Shown here: positions 16,840-25,958 of the stretch, in pieces
Numbering within the stretch: position 1 is the first letter of the stretch
How the letters are laid out: each line of letters starts with the position of its first letter
From: Blastocatellia bacterium
Lineage (GTDB): Bacteria; Acidobacteriota; Blastocatellia; HR10
DNA length: 64,000 nt
Reading direction: 5' to 3'
NCBI GenBank assembly: GCA_035573895.1
Contig: DATLZR010000009.1
Span: 33,983 to 97,982 of the forward strand
Notes under the pieces: model-generated
Databases searched by the model: none
What the model saw: the letters and a program-made list of their open reading frames with translations, nothing else
Told to the model about the DNA's origin: nothing
Translations under genes and position numbers: made by a program

Positions 16840-18231
16840 TCACCAATCGCTCATTCCCGTTGCTTCCGAGACAAGAGTCAGCATACGGGCGCGAACATCC
16901 TCGGCTAATCGAGCGAAGGCGACCTCACCGAGCTGTTCCCGCAGGCGCCGAATGCGATCTCCGACCAGGCTCTCGGCCAGGGCAGGATTCTTTTGACTGA
17001 GTGCCTCGGCCTGAAAATAACATGCCAGCGCATATTGATGCTGCCCCTGCTGCGCATAAACTTCACCCAAGGCGGTGATGAATTCGACTTGTGAGGACAG
17101 CTCGCCTGCAGGGCGCACAAGCCGAAGTCCGCGTTTGTACAGTGCGGCGGCCTCCATCATATCTCCTCGCGCGAGATAAACCGATGCCAGCATCCGAATC
17201 AAACGGCGAAGCATCACGTCGCGCAAGCCGGGCTCCATCTTTTCTGCGAGTGATAGCGCCGAGGTCAAAGGACGAACCGCCTCATCCCCTCGATCTTCTT
17301 TAACCGCCAGGACACCGAGGCCATAGAGGGCTTCGATTTCGATTCGCTGATTTCTCGACCTCCGGGCCAATGCGATGGCCTCCTGATAATACTCACGGGC
17401 CTTCGGACTCTCACCCATGCCGGCGAGGGTTTGACCTAACAAGAGGAGGGTCTCCGCCTCCGCCCGAACGTCAAGAAGTTCACGCCGTTTCCTCAGCGCC
17501 TCCTCGAAATACTGTCGCGCCTGAGCAAGGTCACCCACCCGCAAATAGGTACGGCCGAGATTGAACGTTGTGTTCGCAACACCCGTGTGATCCTTCACCT
17601 TCTTTCGCAACGGCAGCGCTTGACGATAATAATCGAGCGCTTCGGTCGTGCGCCCCCGCGCAAGAAAACAATTGCCCAAACCATTGAGAGCCGTCGCTTC
17701 AGCCCGTCGGTTCTTGACCTTACGTGAAAGTTCGAGGACCTCGCGGTAGATCTGCTCCGCGCGGTCAACGTCACCGAGAACATAGTAGGCGTAGGCGATT
17801 TGATGAAGGGGTTCCGGCTCACTCTTTCTATCCTTGATCTCTTTTTTGATGGCAACCGATCTTTCGTAGAAACCGATCGCCGAACGAGCATCCCCCATAA
17901 AGAAAAGATAAAGGTCGCCTATGGCGATCAACGTCACACTCGCTCCCCGACGGTCCTTGCGGCCCTCCTGAAGCTGAAGGGCCTCTTCATAGTTCCGAAG
18001 GGCTTCCTCGTAATCGCCCACATCAATGAGTCCCTTGGCCGTGCGATAAAGCATTTCGATTCGTCGCGCGTAGCCATTGGGTCCTAGAGGGATGTCCTCC
18101 TGAGCGAAGACAGCGACGCGGAGAGAGAATAACCAGATCAGGACATAAGCAACAGCCCCTGGCGGGATACGACGTCGGAACGCACCGTTAGGCTTGCTCC
18201 TCGCACCCATTGCATTGTGTATGTCACTCAT
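16840..18231 (-). CDS. Exported tetratricopeptide repeat protein
   Basis: The 463-residue form starts at 18231 (alternative ATG 18210) with a signal segment ending near VFAQ. It is followed by about eight TPR or TPR-like helical pairs such as YEEALRNYEEALQLQEG and ALDYYRQALPLRKKVKD. The repeats have the 40-residue period of the TPR_12/Rapsyn-like type. The C-terminus is a charged helix. The role is probably protein-protein scaffolding in the periplasm. The longer frame to 18471 runs through the ftr1 terminator and is not credible. Confidence 0.85.
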   Translation of the reverse strand: MSDIHNAMGARSKPNGAFRRRIPPGAVAYVLIWLFSLRVAVFAQEDIPLGPNGYARRIEMLYRTAKGLIDVGDYEEALRNYEEALQLQEGRKDRRGASVTLIAIGDLYLFFMGDARSAIGFYERSVAIKKEIKDRKSEPEPLHQIAYAYYVLGDVDRAEQIYREVLELSRKVKNRRAEATALNGLGNCFLARGRTTEALDYYRQALPLRKKVKDHTGVANTTFNLGRTYLRVGDLAQARQYFEEALRKRRELLDVRAEAETLLLLGQTLAGMGESPKAREYYQEAIALARRSRNQRIEIEALYGLGVLAVKEDRGDEAVRPLTSALSLAEKMEPGLRDVMLRRLIRMLASVYLARGDMMEAAALYKRGLRLVRPAGELSSQVEFITALGEVYAQQGQHQYALACYFQAEALSQKNPALAESLVGDRIRRLREQLGEVAFARLAEDVRARMLTLVSEATGMSDW

Positions 18232-18433
18232 CGGTCGGGGAGAATCTTGCCCGCGCGCTTTTTTCCTGTCAATAGGCCAGCATCCTGCGAGAACAATTCG
18301 ACAGCATGCCGAAGGCAGCAAACCCGTCCCGGCCTGGCCCATTCCCCCGACGAGCCGACCACGTGATTTTGTGGACTGATGGGCACTTTTTTCACGCTCC
18401 TCCCGGAGCGAAAGTAACCACCGGGAAACCATG

Positions 18434-18489
18434 AAAAAAAAGCGCAAGCTCTCTGGTCTGCAGGAAATCACAGACTCGAGAGCTTGCGC
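18434..18489 (-). terminator. Intrinsic terminator of the iron permease gene
   Basis: On the minus strand, about 33 nt after the ftr1 stop, a 19-bp stem (17 matches; arms 18471-18489 and 18442-18460, beginning GCGCAAGCTCTC) with a 10-nt loop is followed directly by eight T residues. This is the clearest Rho-independent terminator in the window. It also insulates the downstream TPR gene. Confidence 0.9.
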
Positions 18490-18522
18490 AACGCACTCGG
18501 AGAGAAGATAGAGGGGTAAGGA

Positions 18523-19305
18523 TCAATCAGTTGCGGTAGCAGAAACGCCAGGGCGAACCAAAAGACCACCCCGGTTCCGATCTCGCCACCACGCGCCGAG
18601 AAGCCAGAGACCACAAATCCCCACCATGCCTAAGGAAAACCACTTCCCATAAATCCCTGTCGGCGATAAGGGTTCGGTCGCCGCGTGAAATTCCTCGCTC
18701 CGGGGAAGAATCTCGGCTTCGGCCAGCTCATGAAAAGAGTAGATGAGGATCTGTATCGTAAAGAGAATGAGGTAAATTCCAGTGACCTGGAAGAATCGTC
18801 GAAGGTTGATCCGCGATCCATATCGCGACCACAACCAGGCCATCGTTATAGCGGCCATCAGTCCGAGAATGGCACCGGTGAAATAGTTGCCTCGGACCTG
18901 GTATAGCATCAGGGCAGTTTCCATCCCTTCACGGGTGATCATTAGCACAGTGAAAAGGAAAACTCCACCAAAGGCGGCCCACCGTGACACTGGCGCCGAT
19001 GCCCTTTCGAGGTGCCCCTCCATGATCTGCTTGAGCCGAGGACCCGTCCGCCACAAGTGAATCACCAAGGAAGCGACGAGCACTGCGGCCACCAGACCGA
19101 TCACTCCTTCCCAGAACGCCTGATTGATGCCGCGCAACAAGACAAAACCCAGAATCGCACTGAGCACGGCAGCCGTTACAATTCCCACATATACCGCGCT
19201 CTTTAGCCATTGGCGGTTCGTCTTGTTGAGATAGGTCAGCGTAATAGCCACGATGAGAAACGCCTCAAATCCCTCGCGCAGAACGATCATGAAGGCATCA
19301 AGCAT
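18523..19305 (-). CDS. FTR1/EfeU-family iron permease
   Basis: The 260-residue, seven-helix protein carries the two family motifs: REGFE in the first helix (residues 10-14) and REGME in the fourth. These glutamates coordinate iron in FTR1 and EfeU. It imports iron across the inner membrane, usually with a ferroxidase partner such as EfeO/EfeB, none of which is nearby. The ATG at 19305 is chosen because homologues begin there; the upstream GTG overlaps GGAGG. A consensus promoter with a Fur-like site and a strong terminator frame it as a single-gene iron-regulated unit. Confidence 0.93.
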   Translation of the reverse strand: MLDAFMIVLREGFEAFLIVAITLTYLNKTNRQWLKSAVYVGIVTAAVLSAILGFVLLRGINQAFWEGVIGLVAAVLVASLVIHLWRTGPRLKQIMEGHLERASAPVSRWAAFGGVFLFTVLMITREGMETALMLYQVRGNYFTGAILGLMAAITMAWLWSRYGSRINLRRFFQVTGIYLILFTIQILIYSFHELAEAEILPRSEEFHAATEPLSPTGIYGKWFSLGMVGICGLWLLGAWWRDRNRGGLLVRPGVSATATD

Positions 19306-19389
19306 AGTCGTCCAACCCACCTCCTGTTGTTCATCTGCTCCTGCTTCTGAATGTCACCTCATCCCCTCCTGGCCTGTCGGTGAGCCGAG

Positions 19390-19418
19390 AGTTTAGCATA
19401 ATTGAAATTGATTGTCAA
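19390..19418 (-). promoter_or_regulatory. Promoter for ftr1 (TTGACA-17-TAAACT)
   Basis: Minus-strand TTGACA (19418-19413), 17 nt, TAAACT (19395-19390). Start near 19383 gives a 5' UTR of about 78 nt. The -35 lies inside the Fur-like dyad. Confidence 0.75.
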
Positions 19419-19422
19419 TTTC
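19404..19422. promoter_or_regulatory. Fur-box-like operator
   Basis: GAAATTGATTGTCAATTTC is a 19-bp dyad with perfect 8-nt arms and matches the Fur consensus GATAATGATAATCATTATC at 13 of 19 positions. It covers the -35 of the iron permease promoter, where bound Fur-Fe(II) would block RNA polymerase. Confidence 0.7.
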
Positions 19423-19439
19423 CAATCTAACTTCCGGAT

Positions 19440-19694
19440 GCCTCCGGCATCGCCCGTGCGGTGGGAAGATCTGTTGGAGAGGGAAAAGGACCTCTCTCAG
19501 TAAGCCCCTCGGAGGACGAGGCCGTGGGATCGGAGGAATGTCATGAGGGGCTCGGCTTGGGGGACGGAACCCATCACTTCCCTTCCCCTCATTCCGAACG
19601 AGTCCTCACTTAGCACGCCTGAGGCATCGGGCGAAGCGTCGCTGACGGGATCCTGAGCCCGAGCCAATGTCAAACCGCATCCCCATGGTACCCT
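19440..19694. other. Gap with no recognisable gene
   Basis: Between the ftr1 promoter and the thiI stop I find no credible frame, RNA gene or terminator. A short GATGC/GCATC dyad occurs near 19437-19451. Confidence 0.4.
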
Positions 19695-20888
19695 CTACCG
19701 AACGACCTGTTCGGTCATGGTCTCGGTGACCGAAAATACCTCCGTTCGGCTCAGGGCGGCCGCGATTAATCGCTCGACATCAAGTCTCTGCTCGAGTTGC
19801 TCGACTCGATCCCGACGGGCTCGAGTGACTGGTTTTTTGGGCGCAAACAGGGTGCAGCAATCCTCATAGGGGAGAATCGAGATGTCATACGTTCCAATGC
19901 GTCGGGCGAGCGTCACAATCTCCGCCTTGTCCAGACCGATGAGAGGCCGGAGAACGAGAATGTTCACCGCCGCATCCACGCAGCTCAGATTTTCTAACGT
20001 CTGGCTGGCCACCTGTCCGAGACTTTCGCCCGTCACCAAAGCTCCGTATCCATGTTCGGTGGCCAGGCGTTCGGCCACCCGATACATGAATCGGCGATGA
20101 AAGATGGTCCACAGTGGCGGCGGTATCTGTCGGGAGATTTCCACCTGAAGGTCGGTGAACGAAGGGATGTAAACGGTCACCGGCTCGCCCTTCCATCGGC
20201 TGAGGCACCGGCTGAGTTCAATCACTTTTTCTTTGGCTTTGTCTCCGGTGTAGGGGAAGCTGTGAAAGTAGACGACATCAACGGCGATGCCGCGCTTCAT
20301 CGCCATCCAGGCAGCGACCGGGCTGTCAATGCCACCTGAGAGCAACACGAGCGCCCGCCCGTTAATACCGACGGGGAGCCCGCCCGGTCCTTCAATCCAC
20401 TCAGCGAAAAGCAGGATGCCCTCCTGGCGAATTTCGACGCCAATCGTCGTATCCGGGTGATGAACATCCACAGCAAAATCGGGAATAGCGCGTTGAATGG
20501 CCGTCCCCAGGAGGCGATTGACGTCAAGCGAGGTCAGGGGGAATGTCTTCAAACTTCGGCGCGTCTCGATTTTAAACGTGCGCGCACCCCGTTCGTATTC
20601 GCGTCGGGCAAGTGTGACAGCTTCCTGTTCGAGGAGGGTTGTATCGAAGGGAAGCCGCACCGCCGGACTCACACTCCGAATGCCAAACACCCGCGGGAGA
20701 GCACGCAGAAGTTCCGCCTCGTCCTCGCCCGCCAGGATATAGAGTCGTCCCCACTCGATACGAACGCGTCCACGCTCAACACCCGTCACCCGTCGGATGT
20801 TTTCCGCCAATTTCCTGGTGAAGTCGGGGCGGTTTCGCCCCTTGATGCCAATTTCGTCATAGCGGACGAGAACGAGCCGTTCAACCAT
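19695..20888 (-). CDS. thiI: tRNA 4-thiouridine synthetase / thiamine thiazole sulfurtransferase
   Basis: The 397-residue protein has an N-terminal ferredoxin-like domain, a THUMP domain (to about 165) and a PP-loop ATPase domain with SGGIDSPVAAW. It adenylates U8 of tRNA and installs sulfur. It has no C-terminal rhodanese domain, like the Bacillus type, so sulfur should come directly from the partner cysteine desulfurase encoded just upstream. The C-terminal PYEDCCTLF holds the likely catalytic cysteine. ATG 20888 gives the usual start (MVERLVLVRYDEIG); ATG 20903 is possible. Confidence 0.93.
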   Translation of the reverse strand: MVERLVLVRYDEIGIKGRNRPDFTRKLAENIRRVTGVERGRVRIEWGRLYILAGEDEAELLRALPRVFGIRSVSPAVRLPFDTTLLEQEAVTLARREYERGARTFKIETRRSLKTFPLTSLDVNRLLGTAIQRAIPDFAVDVHHPDTTIGVEIRQEGILLFAEWIEGPGGLPVGINGRALVLLSGGIDSPVAAWMAMKRGIAVDVVYFHSFPYTGDKAKEKVIELSRCLSRWKGEPVTVYIPSFTDLQVEISRQIPPPLWTIFHRRFMYRVAERLATEHGYGALVTGESLGQVASQTLENLSCVDAAVNILVLRPLIGLDKAEIVTLARRIGTYDISILPYEDCCTLFAPKKPVTRARRDRVEQLEQRLDVERLIAAALSRTEVFSVTETMTEQVVR

Positions 20889-20938
20889 AATGACCGATGT
20901 CATCCCTCTCGGGCACCAGGACGGTGCGCCCGGAGAGG

Positions 20939-22093
20939 CTAGCCACGTCGAGCCACTCCAGCAAACAGCGGCACGACCTGTCGGATCACCTGCAGGGTGG
21001 TCTCAATGTCTTCGACGGTCGTGTAGCGGGAAAAACTGAACCGCAGGCTGGAATCAATGACCTCCGGCGGAAGATGGGACGCTTCCAGAACGTGGCTCCG
21101 CCGCCCTTTGCGGCTGGAGCAGGCGGCTCCTGTTGAGACGTAAATCCCTTCGGCCTCCAATGCATGAAGCATCACTTCGGCGGGAATCCCGGGGAATGAG
21201 ACGTTCACCGTCGTCGGCACGGAGTGCACGGGTGAATTCACCCGGACACCGGGAATCTCGGACAGACCTGCCAAAAACCGATCGCGTAACCTGGTAAAAT
21301 GAGCTTGGAGAGCATCGAAGTCCTCGGAGATCAGTTCAACAGCGCGGGCAAGACCAACGATTCCAGGAACGTTTTCGGTTCCCGAGCGCAATCCCCGCTC
21401 CTGCCCCCCGCCGTTGAGTAACGGTCGAAGCGACGTATCTCCCTGCACGAGCAGCGCGCCGATTCCCTTTGGCGCATGAATCTTGTGGCCGCTGATCGTG
21501 TAAAGATCAATATGGTCGAGGCGGATCTTGAGCTTGCCGACGGCCTGCACGCCGTCAGAATGAAAGACGATCTCCGGTCGTTGCCGCTTGAGTCGAGCGG
21601 CGATCTCCTCTACAGGGAAGATCGTGCCCAGCTCGTTGTTGACATGCATGATGGAAACGAGGATGGTCTCATCGCTCAAAGCGGCCAAAACATCGTCGGC
21701 TTCGACCCGACCTTCGCCGTTGACCGGCAGATAGGTGACGTGAAATCCATCGCTCTCCAGCTCGCGGCAACTTTCGAGCACAGCCGGATGCTCCACCTGA
21801 GTGGTGATAATATGCGTCCCGCGACGCCGAAGCGCTCGCGCCGTTCCTTTGATAGCAATGTTGTCGCCCTCGGTTCCTCCCGAGGTGAAGATGACTGCGG
21901 CCTCCGGCACTCCGAAAAATCGAGCGAGCGTGTTCCGACTCGCCCGGACGGCGCGTTCGGCTTCGATTCCCTTCCGATGCAATGACGATGGATTTCCGTA
22001 TCGCTCGCAAAAATAAGGACGCATCGCCTCGAAGACTTCCGGAGCCACCGGCGTGGTGGCGTTGTTATCCAGATAGATCTCGCGTGTCATCAT
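20939..22093 (-). CDS. Cysteine desulfurase (NifS/IscS family) paired with thiI
   Basis: This PLP enzyme (384 residues) converts cysteine to alanine and a protein persulfide. YLDNNATTP begins the fold, SGHKIHAPKG contains the PLP lysine, and STGAACSSRKGRR holds the catalytic cysteine on its mobile loop. It ends 50 nt before thiI, so it most likely supplies sulfur for tRNA thiolation and perhaps thiamine, as NifZ does in Bacillus. Two adjacent ATGs (22093, 22090) follow a TAAACT hexamer by 6 and 9 nt, with no ribosome site. Confidence 0.95.
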   Translation of the reverse strand: MMTREIYLDNNATTPVAPEVFEAMRPYFCERYGNPSSLHRKGIEAERAVRASRNTLARFFGVPEAAVIFTSGGTEGDNIAIKGTARALRRRGTHIITTQVEHPAVLESCRELESDGFHVTYLPVNGEGRVEADDVLAALSDETILVSIMHVNNELGTIFPVEEIAARLKRQRPEIVFHSDGVQAVGKLKIRLDHIDLYTISGHKIHAPKGIGALLVQGDTSLRPLLNGGGQERGLRSGTENVPGIVGLARAVELISEDFDALQAHFTRLRDRFLAGLSEIPGVRVNSPVHSVPTTVNVSFPGIPAEVMLHALEAEGIYVSTGAACSSRKGRRSHVLEASHLPPEVIDSSLRFSFSRYTTVEDIETTLQVIRQVVPLFAGVARRG

Positions 22094-22099
22094 GCCGAT

Positions 22100-22105
22100 A
22101 GTTTA
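22100..22105 (-). promoter_or_regulatory. -10-like TAAACT before the desulfurase start
   Basis: TAAACT ends 9 nt before the second ATG, the same geometry as other leaderless genes here. The -35 (TTTTCT at 17 nt) is weak. The remaining gap to 22453 shows nothing recognisable. Confidence 0.4.
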
Positions 22106-22453
22106 CATAATCCCCACGAGGGAGAAAAGAACCGACTGCGTCGTCACAGAATGAAAAGCGAAAAAAAGTCTCGCCCCGTGCACAAAATACGCTCCGAGTA
22201 ACGAAATCTGTCCCCTGAGGGAAGCACCGGTCAGCCATCCCGTGAGAGGCCATTTGATGGGGAAGGCATAAAGGAAGCGATCACCGAAAATGAGTGGAGC
22301 CACTCAGGGATGATCAACACAACGACGACCGACGAAAACTTATGGGCGTTTGCTTCTCGTGTGCCTGTTTATTGAAGACATCCCAGCCACGGTGGAAGCC
22401 CGCTCGCCGGGTAGCTTCAGAGTTTTGGAGCGTCTCTGGACGCAGATGCCGCT

Positions 22454-22481
22454 TTGCCAAAGTGTCCGTTAGTCGTAAAAT
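22454..22481 (+). promoter_or_regulatory. Promoter for hslO (TTGCCA-16-TAAAAT)
   Basis: TTGCCA (22454-22459), 16 nt, TAAAAT (22476-22481), about 21 nt before the ATG. The leader would be about 14 nt with no clear ribosome site. Confidence 0.5.
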
Positions 22482-22502
22482 AAACCCTTTCGTTGACGCG
22501 CG

Positions 22503-23426
22503 ATGAATGGTGATCGCCTTGTTCGGGGTTTTGCTTGCGAGCACACGGTGCGCTGTGCCGCGGCTGTGACGACGGAGCTGGTAGATGAAGCTTGCCGCCG
22601 CCATCGAACGTCCCCCACCGCAGCGGCGGCGCTCGGTCGCAGCCTGACGGCCGGTCTGCTCCTGGGAACGATGCTCAAAGAGGTCGAAAAGCTGACGCTC
22701 ATCTTCCACTGTCAGGGCCCTATTGAGCGGATCACGGTTGAAGCCGATGCGAGGGGGAACGTGCGGGGATATGTGAGAAATCCGTCAGCGGATCTGCCAT
22801 TAACAGATCGAAGCAAATTCAACGTCAAGGGCATCGTGGGTGGAGGGATGCTCTACGTTATGCGGGAGGGAGAATACTACCGCACAGGACTTTATCGCGA
22901 CCCCTATGTCGGATCGGTTCCTATCATCTCCGGTGAAATTGCTGAAGACATCGCTTACTATCTCACGCAATCCGAACAGATTCCCTCGGCGGTATCGCTC
23001 GGTGTTTTCGTTGTTCCCGACGGAGATCGCGCTTTTCGCGTAGCGGCGGCGGGGGGCTTCATCGTTCAGACCTTCCCCGGGACATCCCCGCACGTGATCG
23101 CCGATCTCGAACGCTCCATCGCCGAAACCCCCTATATCACCCAATTGATTCGTCAAGGGAAAGGCCCCGAAGAAATCCTGCAAACGGCCCTGGGCAAGTA
23201 CGATTTCGAGGTCTTGGAGATCAGACCCCTGAGATTTCGCTGCACGTGTTCAGAAGAGCGAGCGCGACGTATCCTGGCGGCACTCGATCCGCGCTATCTT
23301 CAGGAAATGCTTGAGGAAGATGGGGGAGCCGAGATGGTCTGTCAGTTTTGTAGCTCGACGTATCGCTTCACCGCTGAGGACCTCGCCCGGCTGCGGGCTG
23401 AGGCGGCGACAGATGAACCCTCTTGA
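22503..23426 (+). CDS. hslO: Redox-regulated chaperone Hsp33
   Basis: The 307-residue protein is a cytosolic holdase activated by oxidation. The N-terminal core is typical (GRSLTAGLLLGTMLK). The C-terminal zinc switch has CTC (CxC, near residue 240) and CQFC (CxxC, near 280). Zinc leaves when these cysteines form disulfides. It stands alone, convergent with the MFS gene. Length and motifs are canonical. Confidence 0.96.
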   Translation: MNGDRLVRGFACEHTVRCAAAVTTELVDEACRRHRTSPTAAAALGRSLTAGLLLGTMLKEVEKLTLIFHCQGPIERITVEADARGNVRGYVRNPSADLPLTDRSKFNVKGIVGGGMLYVMREGEYYRTGLYRDPYVGSVPIISGEIAEDIAYYLTQSEQIPSAVSLGVFVVPDGDRAFRVAAAGGFIVQTFPGTSPHVIADLERSIAETPYITQLIRQGKGPEEILQTALGKYDFEVLEIRPLRFRCTCSEERARRILAALDPRYLQEMLEEDGGAEMVCQFCSSTYRFTAEDLARLRAEAATDEPS

Positions 23427-23504
23427 TTGTGCTGTGGTGAACTCCTGTCTGTAGACCCAGAGATCGTTTCCCTCGAAGTGATTGCCTCGGGAGCACCATA
23501 CCGT

Positions 23505-24791
23505 CTAGCGAAGGTGAGCGACGTCGCTCCGAACGGTAATGACATAAAACACCGTCGAGGCAATGAGAACCGCTCCGAGGGCGAGTCCCGCCCGTGCTCC
23601 CAGCAACTCGGCCAGCGTTCCAGCAACGAGGTTACCAATTGGCATCAGGCCGAGGAACGCCAGTGAGTACATGCTCATGACCCGCCCTCGAACGTGAGCG
23701 GGAACGAGCTTCTGAATCAGTGTGTTGATGACGGCCACACAACTGACGAGCGACCAGCCGGCCATCAAAAGGAACCCCAGCGACAGGTAATAACTCCGAG
23801 AAAGGGCGAAGCCGAAGACCGACAGAGCAAACATGAGGCCACCGGCGATGGCCATCTTTCCTTTGAAAGAAAAATCACCGAGCCGCGCCAGAACAAGGGC
23901 TCCCATCACGGCACCGACGCCACTGGACGACATGAGGTAGCCCAGTTCGGCAGCTCCGCGATGGAGAACGTCGCGGGCGAAAATTGGCAGAAGCGTCATG
24001 TAAGGCATCCCCCACAGGCTCACCGCTGCCACAATGGTGAGAAGATAAAGAATGATGCGGTTCTCCCATACGTATTGCATGCCCTCGACGACACTCTTCG
24101 CCACCGATCTCGGCGGGCTCTGGGGTGGCACATAATGGGGGAAACGAATCCGCAGCAGGGCGACAATTACAGCCAGAAAACTGACGGCGTTCAAATAAAA
24201 ACACCCGGCGATGCCGATCCTTCCCAGAGCCACCCCGGCGGTTGCCGGCCCGATCACCCGTGAGAGATTGAACTGAACGGAGTTCAGAGCGATGGCATTC
24301 ATCAAATCATCGCGGCCCACCAGATCCTGCACCATCGCCTGGTAGGCCGGCATACTGAGCGCATTGGCGATCCCCGACAACAGCGACAACACGAGAACAT
24401 GCCAGACGGTGATGGCGCCCGTGCTCACCAGTACCCCCAGAATGAGAGCGAGCACCATCAAAACCGTTTGCGTGGCCACGAGCAGGCGTCGCCGATCGAA
24501 CCGATCCGCGTACACGCCCCCGACAAGCGAGAAGACGAGGACCGGAAACATCCCTGTGAAACCGACCACGCCAAGGAGGAAGGCCGAGTTGGTGAGCTGA
24601 AGCACCAACCATCCTTGAGCGACCGTCTGCATCCAGGAACCGATATTGGAGAGTAGCGATCCGACCCAGAACACCCGATAGTTGGGATTGTACAGAGCCC
24701 GAAAGACCTTCGGACGCTCTTGCTCCAGGGGAGCGGCTGACGACGCGAGATTTGAAATCTGTGATTTCACCTTCATAGCCACACGTTTCAT
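23505..24791 (-). CDS. MFS transporter, EntS/enterobactin-exporter-like
   Basis: The 428-residue protein has 12 predicted helices. GGVYADRFDRRRLL between helices 2 and 3 is the MFS motif A variant of the EntS (DHA3) group. IGPATAGVALGRIG and VPAHVRGRVMSMY are also typical. The group exports siderophores or drugs; the substrate here is unknown. The ATG at 24791 is taken; one at 24776 is possible. It follows the LD-carboxypeptidase gene on the same strand after about 230 nt. Confidence 0.9.
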   Translation of the reverse strand: MKRVAMKVKSQISNLASSAAPLEQERPKVFRALYNPNYRVFWVGSLLSNIGSWMQTVAQGWLVLQLTNSAFLLGVVGFTGMFPVLVFSLVGGVYADRFDRRRLLVATQTVLMVLALILGVLVSTGAITVWHVLVLSLLSGIANALSMPAYQAMVQDLVGRDDLMNAIALNSVQFNLSRVIGPATAGVALGRIGIAGCFYLNAVSFLAVIVALLRIRFPHYVPPQSPPRSVAKSVVEGMQYVWENRIILYLLTIVAAVSLWGMPYMTLLPIFARDVLHRGAAELGYLMSSSGVGAVMGALVLARLGDFSFKGKMAIAGGLMFALSVFGFALSRSYYLSLGFLLMAGWSLVSCVAVINTLIQKLVPAHVRGRVMSMYSLAFLGLMPIGNLVAGTLAELLGARAGLALGAVLIASTVFYVITVRSDVAHLR

Positions 24792-25025
24792 CTCAACCGA
24801 GGGCCGCTCAGGACCGTCACCTTCGATGATCGGCGACCGTCGTTCTTCTCAGGGTTCAACTGCACCGATCTCGCTCTGTCCTGTCGCGCCTCCGTTGAAC
24901 CAATGTTACTCATTTCAACTCCTTCTCTCCGTTCACGCCATCACTGAGATTACTGGTTCGCCAAGACGCGAGTCAATGAGCCGTCCTTACCGAACAATCG
25001 CCGGGGAGCGTTGTACTGCGAGGCG

Positions 25026-25958
25026 TTATTCGACGGCTGACTCCTCAATGATAAGGCGTGGGCGGCCGGACGTACAATCCAGTGTGGCCTCAACGCCCAG
25101 GGGCAGGACGAGATTACCCCAGTCACTGTGTCCTGACCGCAGTCCGAAGAGAATAGGAACCCCCAGATCTCCGACGCACTCGCGGATGACATCCTCGATG
25201 GTGTACCCCTGAGCCTCATGCTGGATGCATTCGGTCATCTCTCCGAAAATGAGTCCCTGCACCCGAAGGAGTTTGTTCGCCTGTCGCAGATGAGTGAGCA
25301 TTCGATCAACCTGATAGGGCCGGGCCTGATAATCCTCGAGGAAGAGGATCGCATCGGTTGTATCACACTCGTAGTTGGTTCCCAGGGCACTCGTGAAGAG
25401 GGTCAGACACCCGCCGACGAGTCGTCCTCTGGCTTGCCCCGGAGAGAGAATCTTCGTCCCACTCGTGTCAATTTCTCCGATCGGTTCGGCCCGCCCGAGG
25501 ACGCGCCAGAAAAGCTCCTCGTCATAGTGTCCCGGCCCGGCAGCAAACTCGCGCGTGACCATCGGTCCGTGAAAGACGACCCAGCCGAATCGGGTTTGGA
25601 GCCACAGAAGCAGTGCGGTGATGTCGCTATAGCCCATGACGATTTTGGGATGTCGGCGGATAACTTCCTCATCGAGCCTGTCGAAGACCCGCGCCGATCC
25701 ATAGCCGCCACGAGCGGCGAAGATCGCCGTCACATTGGGATCGGCGATCATGTCCATCAGTTCATCAGCGCGCCGTTCATCCGATCCGGCAAGGTAGAAG
25801 TGCTTCTCAAAAATCGAGGGGAGATACTTTACCCGAAGACCCAGTCGCTCCAGTTCGCGGATCCCTGCTTCCAGCCAATCGGGGCGAATGTTACTGGCCG
25901 GAGCCACGATGCCTACGGTACTGCCGGGCTTCAGGCGAGGGGGCTTGATCAGTGCCAT
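25026..25958 (-). CDS. LD-carboxypeptidase (peptidase S66)
   Basis: The 310-residue enzyme removes the terminal D-alanine from murein tetrapeptides during peptidoglycan recycling. The nucleophile serine is in GYSDITALL, with catalytic Glu in LFLEDY and His in RSGHSDWGN. VGIVAPAS starts the fold. The gene overlaps folC by 10 bp and is the last gene of the accD-folC operon. Similar proteins can be MccF-like immunity hydrolases, but the operon favours housekeeping. Confidence 0.9.
   Translation of the reverse strand: MALIKPPRLKPGSTVGIVAPASNIRPDWLEAGIRELERLGLRVKYLPSIFEKHFYLAGSDERRADELMDMIADPNVTAIFAARGGYGSARVFDRLDEEVIRRHPKIVMGYSDITALLLWLQTRFGWVVFHGPMVTREFAAGPGHYDEELFWRVLGRAEPIGEIDTSGTKILSPGQARGRLVGGCLTLFTSALGTNYECDTTDAILFLEDYQARPYQVDRMLTHLRQANKLLRVQGLIFGEMTECIQHEAQGYTIEDVIRECVGDLGVPILFGLRSGHSDWGNLVLPLGVEATLDCTSGRPRLIIEESAVE

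Noticed and set aside
18232..18471. N-terminal extension of the TPR protein to 18471
   Set aside because: It would read through the ftr1 terminator hairpin and place the signal peptide deep inside the protein.
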